Under the pieces are notes generated by a model that had not been told where the DNA came from, made no database searches, and worked only from the letters and a program-made list of their open reading frames with translations. A stretch of DNA of 60,000 nucleotides from Adiantum capillus-veneris. Taxonomy: Eukaryota > Streptophyta > Polypodiopsida > Polypodiales > Pteridaceae. The position numbers and the translations under genes are program-made. Shown here in pieces: positions 14,869 to 25,459 of the stretch (position 1 is the first letter of the stretch; every line of letters begins with the position of its first letter). Location: NCBI GenBank assembly GCA_014529385.2, contig CM043963.1:68787912-68847911 (forward strand). Direction: 5' to 3'.

Positions 14869-16641
14869 TCACGAAGTATAGTTATTGCCCAAGGACGGAG
14901 TTTGCATGGACCCACAAACATCACTATGCACAAGCTGCAACCTGCATGTGGCCCGAATTGAACCATCCTTTGGAAATTTAGAACGCTGCATCTTACCCAA
15001 AATACAGCCTTCACAAACATGTTTGACAGGTGCTTCAAGAGGCGGCAAAGAAGCAACCATATCAGATTTCTGCAAACGCAGCAAACTGGCAAAATTCAGA
15101 TGACCAAAACGTGCATGCCAAAGTTTTGCATCTGAAATAGCCCTTGAATCTTCAACAACATTTTCAAAATTTTGTCCACACTTGTCATACAAAGTGAGCT
15201 TATACAGCCCATGGCACAAAAGGCCAGATGCAACAATTTCATCACCAAAACTGAGATCATGAACTGTACATCTGTCATCCACAAATTTGACTACAAGTCC
15301 AAGTCTAGCAAGTGCAGATACAGACAAGAGATTCTTCTTGATCCCAGGTACATAAAGTGCATTAACAAGTGTGAAGGAACTTCCATTAGCAGCAGTGAGC
15401 ACAATCTTTCCAACTCCCTGAACTGGATAAGAGGCGTTGTTGGCACAAGTGACTGAATTCCCATGAGGGACAGACTCAAGAGAGGTAAACAATTCACGAT
15501 GTGAGGTAATGTGCTTTGTAGCACCACTGTCGAAATACCACACATGTGAATCTGGAGCAACAACTGACAAGCATGCATCATGGACAGCAGGATTGTAAGT
15601 GCACTCTGCGCTAAAAGCCCATTCTGCATCAACATCAGCAACACAGTCTCCTTTCACAGAAGACTCAACAATGGCTGCATTTGTAGTGGAACCAGCATTT
15701 GCAGTGAAACCACCCTCTTTCTTCTTAGCCTCTTTGGCCTTCAACTTAGAACACGACTTGATCAAGTGATCATTGGCTTTACAATAATGGCAACGCATCT
15801 TCTTTTTTCCCTTATCACCAGAATTTCCAGACAAATTGCTTCCAGCAGAAGCATTAGGAACATAATTTTTGCCACTCGCAGCAGAACCATAAGAAGTGGC
15901 TGCATTACTATTACCACCCTTTCTTTGAGAAGCAATAAAAGCATGTTCAACTGCACGCTGCCTTGTCCTGTTTTTTCTGGAAAGTGACTCTTCAAACAGC
16001 AATGTGCATAATGCATCAAACTTGACAACTTCAGGATTTCCTTGGGTCATCAGTCTCCAAGTACTAGCAAAAGTCTGGTAGGAATCTGGTAAGGCATCAA
16101 GAACAATCTGCACAAGGGAACTGTCTGAAATGACTTCACCTGCAGAAATAAGCTGCTCATTGATATCCTTGACACTAGCAAGGAAAGTGTCCATATCATC
16201 TTCCTCATGCATAATCTTCGGCTCCAGCTCTTTACGCAGCAAAGCAATTTTAGCCTCATTGCGGCTTGCATAAAGACCTGTTAAAATATCCCAAGCCTGT
16301 TTTGCTAATTTTGCTGAACGGATGTGAGGAACAATGGCACGCTTCACAGACAACGCAATCAATGCATGAGCCTGCGCATCCTTAACATCCCAACGAGCTT
16401 GTTCTGCCGTAGGCAAAACAACTCTAACAGCTGCAATCCTTGCAGCAAGACCTGCAACATCCTCAACATCGCCTACATCCTCAAAACCAGGACGTACATC
16501 AATGCCCTGCACAATGTTCCAAACACCTTTTGACACAAGAACATGTTGCATCATATAAGCCCACATAGGGTAGTTGTCCCCATCCAACCTGTCCTCAGCA
16601 GCAAACATCTTGAACACATCTGTGTTGTTGTTGTCAACCAT
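14869..16641 (-). CDS. Copia gag, protease and integrase N-terminal domain
   Basis: First open segment of the copia polyprotein. The ATG at 16641 is preferred because it starts MVDNNNTDVFKMFAAEDRLDG, a typical copia gag start, in a good context (ACCATGG). An upstream ATG at 16701 lies in the leader. In order: gag (about residues 1-230), a CCHC zinc knuckle CHYCKANDHLIKSC (about 281-294), aspartic protease with FDSGATKHI (about 370), the pre-integrase zinc domain (LWHARFGHLNF, about 506, through CEGCILGK), and the first Asp of integrase (LVHSDVCG). The frame stops at 14869 because of a 2-base disruption that separates it from the integrase core. Confidence 0.93.
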   Translation of the reverse strand: MVDNNNTDVFKMFAAEDRLDGDNYPMWAYMMQHVLVSKGVWNIVQGIDVRPGFEDVGDVEDVAGLAARIAAVRVVLPTAEQARWDVKDAQAHALIALSVKRAIVPHIRSAKLAKQAWDILTGLYASRNEAKIALLRKELEPKIMHEEDDMDTFLASVKDINEQLISAGEVISDSSLVQIVLDALPDSYQTFASTWRLMTQGNPEVVKFDALCTLLFEESLSRKNRTRQRAVEHAFIASQRKGGNSNAATSYGSAASGKNYVPNASAGSNLSGNSGDKGKKKMRCHYCKANDHLIKSCSKLKAKEAKKKEGGFTANAGSTTNAAIVESSVKGDCVADVDAEWAFSAECTYNPAVHDACLSVVAPDSHVWYFDSGATKHITSHRELFTSLESVPHGNSVTCANNASYPVQGVGKIVLTAANGSSFTLVNALYVPGIKKNLLSVSALARLGLVVKFVDDRCTVHDLSFGDEIVASGLLCHGLYKLTLYDKCGQNFENVVEDSRAISDAKLWHARFGHLNFASLLRLQKSDMVASLPPLEAPVKHVCEGCILGKMQRSKFPKDGSIRATCRLQLVHSDVCGSMQTPSLGNNYTS

Positions 16642-16989
16642 GGTAAATGCTGCACTTGATGTGAAAACTGCCCAAAAATAGGAGAAACGGAGCGGGAACA
16701 ACCTGTGCTATATAGCACAAACCGTAGAAGACTGTAAGGCACCTGTTATGTAGAAAACGGCAGTGACAGAAATTCTGCACAAAATGACGAAATAGCCTGT
16801 GCAGTACTGCCTGTAGTGGAAACGGAGGCCGAAATGAGCCCAAATCAAAATTTTGAGCAGACCAAGCTCTTCGACCTATCCCAAAATATTTGTCGACCTG
16901 CGAACGCTCGCCGAAGCTCACTGAAATCGGAGAAAGCGAGCAGGTGTGTACTGGAGCTGCTGGCGACTAAGCCCGGGAGGACGTGACCT

Positions 16990-17001
16990 GCTCTGATACC
17001 A
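16990..17001 (-). promoter_or_regulatory. Primer-binding site of the copia element
   Basis: TGGTATCAGAGC on the minus strand, two bases beyond the 5' LTR. It matches the initiator tRNA-Met 3' end exactly as in many plant LTR elements. Confidence 0.96.
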
Positions 17002-17003
17002 AT

Positions 17004-17230
17004 TGTTGGAATTAGGGTTGCAGAGAAACACACACAGCTTGGAGAAGACGAAGGAAGCTCAAGGCACACAATAGAGAGTGTGTTACTTAGTGTGCAATGG
17101 AAAGATTGATAGCCCTAGAGTGATGGGCGTATATACAATGCACGGGGGAAAAAACCTCCTAAAGAGGGAAAAAATGCCCCGACGGTCCTAGTGTGTTCAC
17201 ACACATCACTACCACATGTATATGATAACA
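17004..17230 (-). repeat. Copia 5' LTR (227 bp)
   Basis: Right-hand LTR; 5' in element orientation. On the minus strand it starts TGTTATCATATACATG and ends CCAACA. It keeps the nine bases missing from the left LTR. Confidence 0.96.
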
Positions 17231-17488
17231 CTCAAGCCTTACAAAGGCGAACCACCAAGAGAACCAATAATTGAGGAACCGCCGGAGATCGAAGATCAAG
17301 AAGAGGTGTTGCAGCTCGAATTGATTTTCTTCGGCACGAAGACAAGGTACTAAGACATGGTAAGATTATCAGACGATATCTTATTAAATTTAAAAACTGT
17401 CCTTTTGAAGATGCTAGATGGATGCAAGGAACACAGCTAAAGGATAGTATGAACCTTGTCAATGCTTATAATGCTACATTAGAGTAAG
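17231..17488 (+). pseudogene. Ty3-gypsy integrase C-terminus and chromodomain remnant
   Basis: Continuation of the interrupted gypsy frame. The first bases encode KPYKGEPPREPIIEEPPEIED. The frame then breaks, but nucleotide similarity to the chromodomain-coding region at 58800-59037 continues (CGACATGAAGACAAGGTA-like and TTTAAGAATTATCCTTTTGAAGATGC-like segments) to a stop near 17488. Confidence 0.8.
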
Positions 17489-17840
17489 AAAATGTAAATA
17501 CTTTCTAAATGAACAATGTTTTTGTCTTATAAAACTAATCCTCTTTTGTGCACAAATTTAAATAGTATGCATGCTTAGAATCATGTTTGTGATGACAATG
17601 TCACTCAAACACCAATTATAATTTGTCACTCTACTTTGGGAGTACGATATGGACTAAAGAGCAGACAAGCTCGCGGCATCTAAGTCTTCCAGGCACCGAA
17701 TGGACTAGTCATCCATTCTGGAATGATGTCGTAGGGTAAAAAAGGGATCCTCTACCCGCTAAGAAACATAGACCAATGACTAAGACTTTATCTCTTCTAC
17801 CTCATGGTCGAGGACAACTATGGTTTCAAGAGAGAGGTAA

Positions 17841-18290
17841 TGTCATAAAATCTAATATCTACCTAATCCAAAAAGACTTTCTCATATTGAACTGATCATT
17901 TAATATGGGGGAGATGAATGGGAACAAGAGGTAGAATATAGACGTGTGCATATAATGGACCTTAGAAGACCTTAGGGTTAGCTTCATTAAAGACCTCCAA
18001 AGGTTAGTGTTATAAGTCCTTAGAACTAGGACCTTAAGCAAGTTGGGGCTGACCTTGAGGTGGGAGCCCTACCCAAGCTTGAGGTGCTTGACTTGCTTGC
18101 TGACTAAGATGCTTAAGGTGTTTGTGGGAACCTTGCCCAATCTTGAGGTGCTTGTCATGCCACTTAAATGACTAAGGTGCTTGAAGTGTTCAATTCAAAC
18201 ATGATCTCTCAAGAGGCATCCTCAGACAGTGGGGTAGGTCTTCTCTGTTTTTCAGCATTATTGGAGGGCATATTAGATGGGAGCACTCTC
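17841..18290 (+). repeat. 3' LTR of the gypsy element (right end uncertain)
   Basis: Begins TGTCATAAAATC right after a purine-rich AAGAGAGAGGTAA tract. Similarity to the LTR at 59396-60000 includes TTTTCTCATATTAAACTGATCATTTAAT-like sequence and CCTTAGGGTTnAGC. Internally it has two related segments around AAGCTTGAGGTGCTTGAC (about 18075 and 18140). The right end was not determined. Confidence 0.55.
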
Positions 18291-18457
18291 CACTGCGATA
18301 GTTCGTGCTTCTCATCATCCACCATGACTAGTATCTAGCTGAGCATGTCATTCCATCCCATGCTCTTTGTTCACACAGTTTGTCAAGCGCAAGAGTAGGC
18401 CACCATGGCACTCTTTGGGATTTTCTTATACTCAATTATACAGTCATGTTTTCATCG

Positions 18458-18459
<2 letters not shown>

Positions 18460-18507
<48 letters not shown>
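18460..18507. repeat. (GA)n microsatellite at the 3' end of LINE-A
   Basis: About 23 GA units; on the minus strand this is a (CT)n tail immediately after the LINE 3' terminus. Confidence 0.93.
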
Positions 18508-18510
<3 letters not shown>

Positions 18511-18543
18511 ATTGAAATATAGTGTTACATTAACGTCTTCAAA

Positions 18544-18558
18544 AGGCCAAAATAACCT
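18544..18558 (-). other. LINE-A 3'-terminal hairpin
   Basis: On the minus strand AGGTTA-TTT-TGGCCT can form a 6-bp stem, flanked by GTCT upstream and AGAC downstream that can pair as an outer stem. The same structure occurs in four other LINE 3' ends in the window. Confidence 0.65.
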
Positions 18559-18997
18559 ATGAGACCAAAAAGTTACAATGCAGTGAATCTGATACAATGT
18601 CTGAGTACTGAAAATGAAAAGAAAAGAAAAGGTACTAAAAAGGGAACTGCGTATGATACGAGCAGGGGAGGGGTCAGAGTCGTGAATGAGGACTAATATG
18701 ACACAATGTGGGTATGTGTGTGGTACAAAATGAGCAGGGTGAACAATCCTCAAAAGAGTTGAATCACAGGAGATCCATCATTGGTCGTTGGTGGATATCG
18801 TCAATTTCCTCCATGGTCAGTAGTTTGTTGACCAAGGCCTGTGCATGCTAGGCCAAAGTGACCAAGATCCTTTGTTGTATTCTCTGACGGTATTTTGTAG
18901 TCCTCGGTCATTGTGGGTGTCTTGATCTCCCAAGCTCGGTCACTCGATCAATTAGCGTGCCTCTGGTATATGGAGAATGTAAGCACTCTTGTGGTAG

Positions 18998-20550
18998 CTA
19001 CTCCTCTTGCCGCACAATGTCCACTCTAAAGAAGTCTGTGATCCGTCTCTGAGACCGTTTTGCCTCTCCTCTCATCAGGCTCTCTCTGTGTCTGTGCAAC
19101 TCGAGCAAAAACAGTCCTAGACATGTCTGATCCTCATATCCCATGACTCTAGAAAGTGGTCCAAAGCCCTCTCTGAAGAACAGGTAGTAAAAGCGGCCTC
19201 GGATCTCATAGTAAACTGGGTAGTGGCATGTATAGTGCAACTCTGTCTCTGGCTCCATGTGACGTAGGGGACATGTCTTGGTCTCTGTTGGTACTCCGTT
19301 GTGCCTACCAATCTCGATTCGAAGCTGGTGTGAAGATATGCGTGTATGGCCAATAACGCACCGTATCCCATGAGATAAGTGGACATCCATGTATCTGGGC
19401 CTCGTCACAAAACCATCCTCAGTGAGCTAGAGAAGATGCTCTCTATAGAAAGCCATCTTCGTGCCTGGTTCTTATGCCTACTGTATCCAGGTCCTCCTAG
19501 TGTCAAGCTGAGTCAGGTCCTGGTAGATGAGCCTGGTGATCCCAGATTGTGTAAGAGTCAGCGAGGGTGCATCCAATGAGTATTGGAAAGGGGGTAATCT
19601 ATCATGTTGAACCCATGTCCTTAAAATCATGATGTCATCTCCCCATACTAGCATGTTGTATCTTCATGCATAGCTAATTGTCGAGAGGACTCAAGTGCTA
19701 GGCGGGCATATCTATCTCTTGGGAGGTCCAATAAGTGGTGTATGAAGGAGACTGATGGTGAGTGACTCAACCACTAGTGGGGGGGGGTTGGGGGGGCAGC
19801 TAGCTTTGCTCATATAATTTCATGTGGTACTAAAGCCTTGGCTCCAGTGAGTTGCGAGATCATGGAGACCAAGGGCTTCTCCATGTCTCTCCATCCATCC
19901 GTGCGCCCCAACCTCCCATGATGGTCCAGAGAGGGCCCCCATATTTGAACTTCATAGAGCAATGGGCAGACCACCAAGGTGCCAAAAAGCCAGAGCTTCA
20001 TCTAAGGCTCCTGAAACTCGATCTGTGAACACATTCTCTCCAATTCCCCCAATGTTGCATAGACTCTAATCAGTCTTGAATCTGCTGCTCTCCTCAATGA
20101 GAATGATGGTCCACTAAAGACCACCCCCAGGTAGGTGTAATCATCTGTATACTCCATTGTCTAATGGCCATAGGTGAATGTGGTTGATGCTTTCCTATCC
20201 ACTATGGGGTGGTGTTAAACACCATAACCTTGGTTTTACCAAGGTTGAGAGACAAACCACTGTCGTGGGAAAACCTATGCAATGCATACAAGTGACGATG
20301 CATCCCCTCTGGAGAGTCGGAGACCAACACAATATCATCATCATATAGCAATAATGGAATCCATGTCCCTGTCAATTGTGCCTCTCTATCACCATGTCTC
20401 TCAATATAGTCAGAAACCCCATCCACATACATACCAAATAGAGTAGGGGAGAGTGAGCAGCCCTGTTTCACCTCGATAGTGGAGTGAACCAATGTAGATA
20501 GCCATTTTGGAGTGCGTACATGCCCCACTCTACTGTCTCTGTATAATTTC
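18998..20550 (-). pseudogene. LINE-A ORF2 remnant (RT and zinc finger)
   Basis: Minus-strand fragments in order. At 20550-20202 is an RT palm (GVKQGCSLSPTLFGMY; active-site box reads YDDD where YADD is usual; LNLGKTKVMVFNTTP). At about 20001-19810 is YEVQIWGPS..., and at 19408-18998 the C-terminal region (RPRYMDVHLSHGIR, ETELHYTCHYPVYYEIRGRF) with part of the zinc-binding Cys set lost. Stops and shifts separate the pieces. It is closest to LINE-C in wording. Confidence 0.85.

Positions 20551-20552
<2 letters not shown>

Positions 20553-20628
<76 letters not shown>
20553..20628. repeat. (GA)n microsatellite
   Basis: About 38 GA units at the 5' truncation point of LINE-A, inside the duplicated 703-bp unit. 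Confidence 0.97.
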
Positions 20629-20633
<5 letters not shown>

Positions 20634-20639
20634 CACTCA

Positions 20640-21020
20640 CTGAGTACTCACTACAAGTTCTTGTCATATATTTCCACTCTCTAAGAACTAAAAGAAACTT
20701 TGAGTCTGTGCAAAGCACAAGAACCCTAAAGTCTTCCATTGCACCTTACACATTTTTTGGTTGTTGGTTTTTGTTTTTGAGAGACAAGTGCAACTCTGGG
20801 CTTTCTTTGCTTGCATCATGCGATTCTTGAACCAATTGGGCATCCGATCTGCTACTAGTTACCTTGCTCATCGATTGGAACTTTTTTGCAAAGCTTTATC
20901 TGATTGTTTTCTATGTTTGCAACCTATCAGATTTTGTTACATTTATATCTCCACCGTTCCTGTAAATTTTTGTCTCATAGGTCATTTTGGCCTTTTGAAG
21001 ACGTTAATATATCATTTCAT
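20640..21020 (+). mobile_element. Plus-strand LINE 3' end fragment, copy 1
   Basis: Ends with GTCTCATAGG, the hairpin AGGTCA-TTT-TGGCCT at 20979-20993, TTTTGAAGACGTTAATAT and a short ATTTC/CT tail. It has the same terminus as LINE-A, B and C but points the opposite way. No coding part is retained. Confidence 0.75.
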
Positions 21021-21253
21021 CTCTCTCTCTCAATTTTGGGGTATAGATGGGAATCGGTGGGTAGTTGTACTCTACAAGGAGGAGTTCTCTATCACCATGT
21101 CTCTCAATATAGTCAGAAACCCCATCCACATACATACCAAATAGAGGAGGGGAGAGTGAGCAGCCCTGTTTCACCTCGATAGTGGAGTGAACCAATGTAG
21201 ATAGCCCTTTTGGAGTGCGTACATGCCCCACTCTACTGTCTCTGTATAATTTC

Positions 21254-21254
<1 letters not shown>

Positions 21255-21311
<57 letters not shown>
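21255..21311. repeat. (GA)n microsatellite in duplication unit 2
   Basis: About 28 GA units, shorter than the matching array in unit 1. Confidence 0.96.
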
Positions 21312-21316
<5 letters not shown>

Positions 21317-21712
21317 CACTCACTGCAAGTTCTTGTCATATATTTCCACTCTCTAAGAACTAAAAGAAACTTTGAGTCTGTGCAAAGCACAAGAACTCTA
21401 AAGTCTTCCGTTGCACCTTACACATTTTTTGGTTGTTGGTTTTTGTTTTTGAGAGACAAGTGCAACTCTGGGCTTTCTTTGCTTGCATCATGCAATTCTT
21501 GAGCCAATTGGGCATCCGATCTGCTACTAGTTACCTTGCTCATCGATTGGAACTTTTTTGCAAAGCTTTATCTGATTGTTTTCTATGTTTGCAACCTATC
21601 AAATTTTGTTACATTTATATCTCCACCGTTCCTATAAATTTTTGTCTCATAGGTCATTTTGGCCTTTTGAAGACGTTAATATATCATTTCATTTCATTTC
21701 ATCTCTCTCTCT
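21312..21712 (+). mobile_element. Plus-strand LINE 3' end fragment, copy 2
   Basis: Matches 20640-21020. The hairpin AGGTCA-TTT-TGGCCT is at 21651-21665 and the tail reads three ATTTC-like units followed by CT. Confidence 0.75.
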
Positions 21713-21719
21713 CTCAATT

Positions 21720-21796
21720 TTGGGGTATAGATGGGAATCGGTGGGTAGTTGTACTCTACAAGGAGGAGTTCTCTATATTGCCATATGCTACTTTGC

Positions 21797-21800
<4 letters not shown>
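21720..21800 (+). pseudogene. LINE endonuclease scrap
   Basis: The translation in two frames gives pieces such as VVVLYKEEF and LYIAICYFAP, which match the APE endonuclease of LINE-C (VAVLFKEEL, LYIAICYFPP) with the middle deleted. It is followed by a CT array at about 21801-21831. Confidence 0.6.

Positions 21801-21831
<31 letters not shown>
21801..21831. repeat. (CT)n microsatellite
   Basis: About 15 CT units followed by imperfect CT-rich sequence to about 21866. Confidence 0.92.
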
Positions 21832-21832
<1 letters not shown>

Positions 21833-21866
21833 ACCTTTCCCTTTCTCCCTCTCTCTTTCTCTCTCC

Positions 21867-24307
21867 CGTGTTGCCATTCATTACTTTGTAAAGCTGAGGT
21901 AAGGAGGCGTTGGTGGATTCCTGCAGCAGCTGACTTGTCGATCGTTGATCACACTCCTGTTGCTAATCCTTTCAACTCTTTCTAACTTATGCACTCATGG
22001 CGTTTCAAGACAAACTATAGAACTCTATCACATTCCTTTAAAACCCATGTCAAAGAATGTTCTCCCTCATCAAACTCCAATCATTTAGTATACCCAAACA
22101 AACTTTGTTTACCATCGCTATGAAATGAAGCAAAGTAATAATATTAGAAAGTGGAGGTGGTGCATTTGTGATTGAATCCTTTGGGTACTTGTCGGTCCAC
22201 AATGACACTCTTCATTATGTAGTTTTAATTAATCCCTTTGTTCTTTAGAAAAGTATGACATTTTATTGCATTTCTTCAATGCTAAGTATGACATTTTAGT
22301 GCATTTCTTCAATGGCATGCGCACACACAAAATATCAACACAAAGCTAAAATGTGTTTAGCCTTCTTCGTGCATGTGTAGATGTGTAGATGACAAAGAGA
22401 TTGGGATTCTCATGTCAAATTAATATTCACATCTAAAAACTTGGGTTTTCCATCACCAGAGTAGGCCTTTGCTAGCTCTACCAGTTAGGAAGTGTAAAGC
22501 TTATGTTCTATTACTTCAACATAAGGAGTTATGTGTAAGTTTATTATTTTCACAAAACGGTTGCCTCATTTTGTCAAACATGGTATAAAACATGAAAAAA
22601 GAACAAGTCAAACTACATATATCAAAATATCCTTGAAATTTTCATTTTCTATGTCTCAACTAACACGACACTTCTCAAAATTGGGTCCAAGTTTCTCTAT
22701 ATGGTACCTTGTAAGAAATTCTGAGCTCTACTTGGTGTATAATCCAAGTACTTCCCAAACTTTCTACAACTAGCTTTTCTTGCCTTTTGAAGTTCATGCA
22801 CTACTAACTTTGGAGATGTGTGAGACAACGATAGACTCAAACCACAATTAGCAACACTATAAAAGTTTTGTTACCAAACCTAGGGTTGATGACATACTCA
22901 CCCAATATCGTACCACACATATTCAATTGTATTCATGGAAAGGTAATTGTCAACGATGTTGGTGGACATAACCACCTTGTACCGTGAAAGAAGTGCAAGC
23001 TCCAATTAATCCTTGGTTATATGCTAAGACACAATCGGCTAGCCAATAACCAACAACACTATAAGGCCATAAAAAAGGGTTTGCCACATTCACTTAACTA
23101 CTATAACAAAGAATCTTTTCTTTTAGGGTATGCAGTCCTCGAGAGTTTTGAAGGCACTAGACGTAATGCAAATCATAAGGCGTGCAACAAGCACTATACA
23201 TGATACATTGCATGTGAAAGCAAATTGCAATCATCATATAGCAATTCATAATGCTACATGGTGGTTTTTTTTGTCACTTTGAGATCGAGTGGCCATAATT
23301 AGCATGGGATGTACTAGTGTGAGCAATGTTTTATCTCATACTCATAGTGCTATATGGTGGTTTTTGTTGTCACTTTCAGATCAAGTGGCCATAATTAGAA
23401 CACATGGGATGTACTAGTGTGAGCAATGTTTCATCTCAAAAGGCCTACACACAATCGTTTCTACACATGTTTGAACTCCTTCACACGCTCATAAGAGGGT
23501 TTCCATAGACATTTTAAGTTGAAGGGCCTCTAAATCAGAGAGGCCCTCTTATCATGGTAGAGCATCCTCGAGAAGGAATCTCTTAAAGGTCAAATATAGT
23601 GTTCCATTCGCCAATCCAAATATCAACCACCAAGTAACTTGTTGTAGGAGGTCAAATGGTCGAGGTGACTTTCTTACAGTCATTTGGAAGGGCCTTTATG
23701 CTTTTAGCACTTGTTTGGTAACCTAATAATAGATAAAAAGTTTCCTTTCATAATATCTCAATATTTGGTAGTGGTAAGCTTCCAAATTAGGTGTACTTGT
23801 ACATTTAATAGTGCAAATTGTCTAGGTGAATTTCATACCAAGGAGTGTCCCAAATTTTCTAGAGAAAGACCCTATCTTTCCCATGAAATAAGTGGGTTTG
23901 TGATAATATATTTGGTTGTCAAAAAGCAGCAACTTATATTCTAGACATAGAATTAAGTACAAGCATATGGGATTTTTCTCATGTGGATATTGCCGACGTT
24001 TGTATAACTACACACTAAGGATATGTTGTCTTGATAGACTTCGGTACTTTAAATTTATACTTCAAAATAGGAAGTATCAAACCATTAAAAAGTGCCACAC
24101 TTAGATGATATTGGACACAACCATCAAATACTAAAATTGCACACATATGAGAAAACTAGCTTTCATAATGTGGCTTTATAGGCATGTGGAAAACTGTCAG
24201 TTCAATTGACAACAATGACCAAGAGAAGTGAAGGAAAAGGGAAAAAGAGGGAAGGGAGGGGGACAAATTTTTTTGTTATTTATTGAAAATTTGACCATTC
24301 CACACAG
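21867..24307. other. AT-rich stretch without recognised gene
   Basis: Several frames of 60-80 codons on both strands show no known domain. It contains a small tandem repeat at 22252-22311 (two units around AAGTATGACATTTTAnTGC) and the duplication at 23249-23437. Confidence 0.5.
23249..23437. repeat. Tandem duplication, two copies of about 95 bp
   Basis: Copies at 23249-23337 and 23345-23437 share GCTAnATGGTGGTTTTT and ATGGGATGTACTAGTGTGAG, with a 4-base indel and a few substitutions. Confidence 0.88.
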
Positions 24308-24535
24308 CGTCCGCATGAGAGCTGAGTGGTTTATGTCATTTATTCAAAATGTTTCACTACTAGGTCTTGGGTTCAATGCCCACAAAGGCTTAGCCATGTG
24401 AGGCTTTAAGTTTCCTTTGAGTTGGGAAATCTAAACAAGATTCTCCCTAATGGGGTGCACTTGACTTAGTATGTTTGTTCTTATTGAGTAGAGTACAATC
24501 TTATCTTTAAAATGAGCCTTCTTTTAAAGAAAACA
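24308..24535 (+). mobile_element. tRNA-derived SINE candidate
   Basis: An A-box-like GAGCTGAGTGG at 24319-24329 and a B-box-like GGGTTCAATGCCC at 24369-24381 have tRNA-like spacing of 50 bases between starts. A non-tRNA body and an A-rich end (near 24525-24535) follow. The acceptor stem does not fold as a functional tRNA. A chance pair of boxes cannot be ruled out from one copy. Confidence 0.45.
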
Positions 24536-25455
24536 AAAACATTCCATAGTTGCATTGTTAATTCTATGGGATAGTAGGTGCTATAGGACTTAAGGAAGAA
24601 TGGTTATATAATACGGATACATGAAAAAATTCACAACAATCAACTTCTAGTTAAAATTGGCAATGGTGAATTTTTGTATATATGCCATAACTTGAAATAC
24701 AACATCCGGTCCCTACCCTTAGAAGCATGTGAACCTATTTGAAGATTTTAGAGTTGCCTATATAGCACTCTAAACTCCACTAGTATGATGTTTAGAGTGC
24801 TCTTAACTCCTATTATAGCCAAAAATAAAATTTGTTATTTGACATAATTTAGGTTGAAAAATCTTCTATAAGCACATGGTTGAAGCTTACATTAGGTGTA
24901 AGTGTGGTATATTTTAAGAGAAGGGCAAGAGCTTTCCCTTTATAGATTGAGATTACATAAAGAATTGGAAGAATAAAAAAATTCACGTGGATGAAGAGAG
25001 GTTTCCCAAAAAAAAGGAGAGGCAAAGGAAGAATAGAACACCCTAAGCAAAATAACACTATGGCTTTTGCAAGTCAAAAACTAAGGTAGTTTCACCCTGC
25101 CATCTCTCTTTTTCTTATTTATAGTGCTAGTTGTAACACACACTATTAGATGGAGAAGACCTCAAAAATATAGAGTGGTCACGTTGGTAGATAAGATCCA
25201 ATGTCATTGAGACCCCAAGTCTAGCTTGGGGGATTATCTCCAAAGAGAAAGTCCAAAATGAGAATGGTCCACGTCCAATGTGAATGGAGCCTTGAAGATC
25301 CCAAGGGAGATAAAATTATTTTGTGGGTGGAGAGTTGTGGGCATGCCAATGAATGGGTTCAACACATGCACGAGAGGTGAGGCTATGAGAGTCAGATTTG
25401 GAAAAGATGAAGATGAGAGCAAGGACCAAAGTAAAGGGAGAAGCTTTGCATCTTG
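24536..25455. other. Possible decayed 5' LTR region
   Basis: AT-rich sequence upstream of a gypsy primer-site match. A CA that could end an LTR lies at about 25456-25457. No second LTR copy is available for comparison, so the LTR is not proven. Confidence 0.3.
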
Positions 25456-25459
25456 CATT

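Larger units (their letters stand above)
12060..17230 (-). mobile_element. Complete Ty1-copia LTR retrotransposon (5171 bp)
   Basis: Flanked by the 5-bp target duplication CTCAA (12055-12059 and 17231-17235). It has two LTRs starting TG and ending CA, a primer-binding site beside the right LTR and a purine tract beside the left LTR, so transcription runs right to left. The order gag, protease, integrase, RT, RNase H is that of copia elements. The LTRs differ by one substitution and one 9-bp deletion, which indicates a recent insertion. The coding region carries a 2-bp frame disruption and one nonsense codon. It sits inside the gypsy integrase; removal of the element and one target copy leaves a continuous reading frame across the site. 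Confidence 0.97.
10688..18290 (+). mobile_element. Decayed Ty3-gypsy chromovirus-like element, interrupted by a copia element
   Basis: The left part (10688-12059) holds RNase H tail and integrase. The right part (17231 onward) holds the integrase C-terminal end, an untranslated stretch, a purine-rich tract at about 17829-17837 and a 3' LTR starting TGTCATA at 17841. The 5' LTR, gag, protease and RT are missing. The right part closely matches the gypsy element at 58.6-60 kb, so both belong to one family. The right boundary is approximate because the LTR end could not be fixed. Confidence 0.75.
18508..20552 (-). mobile_element. LINE-A: 5'-truncated L1-type LINE
   Basis: Carries the RT palm, the C-terminal zinc region and a 3' untranslated end matching LINE-B and LINE-C. 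It lacks ORF1, endonuclease and RT fingers, and is truncated at the (GA)n array starting 20553. Both ends therefore abut CT/GA microsatellites. Confidence 0.85.
20384..21086. repeat. Tandem duplication unit 1 (703 bp)
   Basis: Repeated at 21087-21779. The unit contains a minus-strand RT piece of LINE-A, a GA array, a plus-strand LINE 3' untranslated region with its terminal hairpin, and a short plus-strand endonuclease scrap. The start CTCTATCACCATGTCTCTC recurs at 21087. Unit 1 has an extra 11 bases after the GA array. Confidence 0.92.
21087..21779. repeat. Tandem duplication unit 2
   Basis: Second copy of 20384-21086, over 97% identical apart from the length of its GA array (21255-21311) and one more ATTTC unit in the LINE tail. 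Confidence 0.92.

Noticed and set aside
19770-19800. G-run (GGGGGGGGTTGGGGGGG-like) as a regulatory G-quadruplex
   Set aside because: It lies inside a decayed LINE ORF2 and is probably a slippage product; no context supports regulation.
24319-24381. Functional tRNA gene
   Set aside because: The A and B boxes are present, but acceptor and anticodon stems do not pair convincingly, so only a SINE is suggested.
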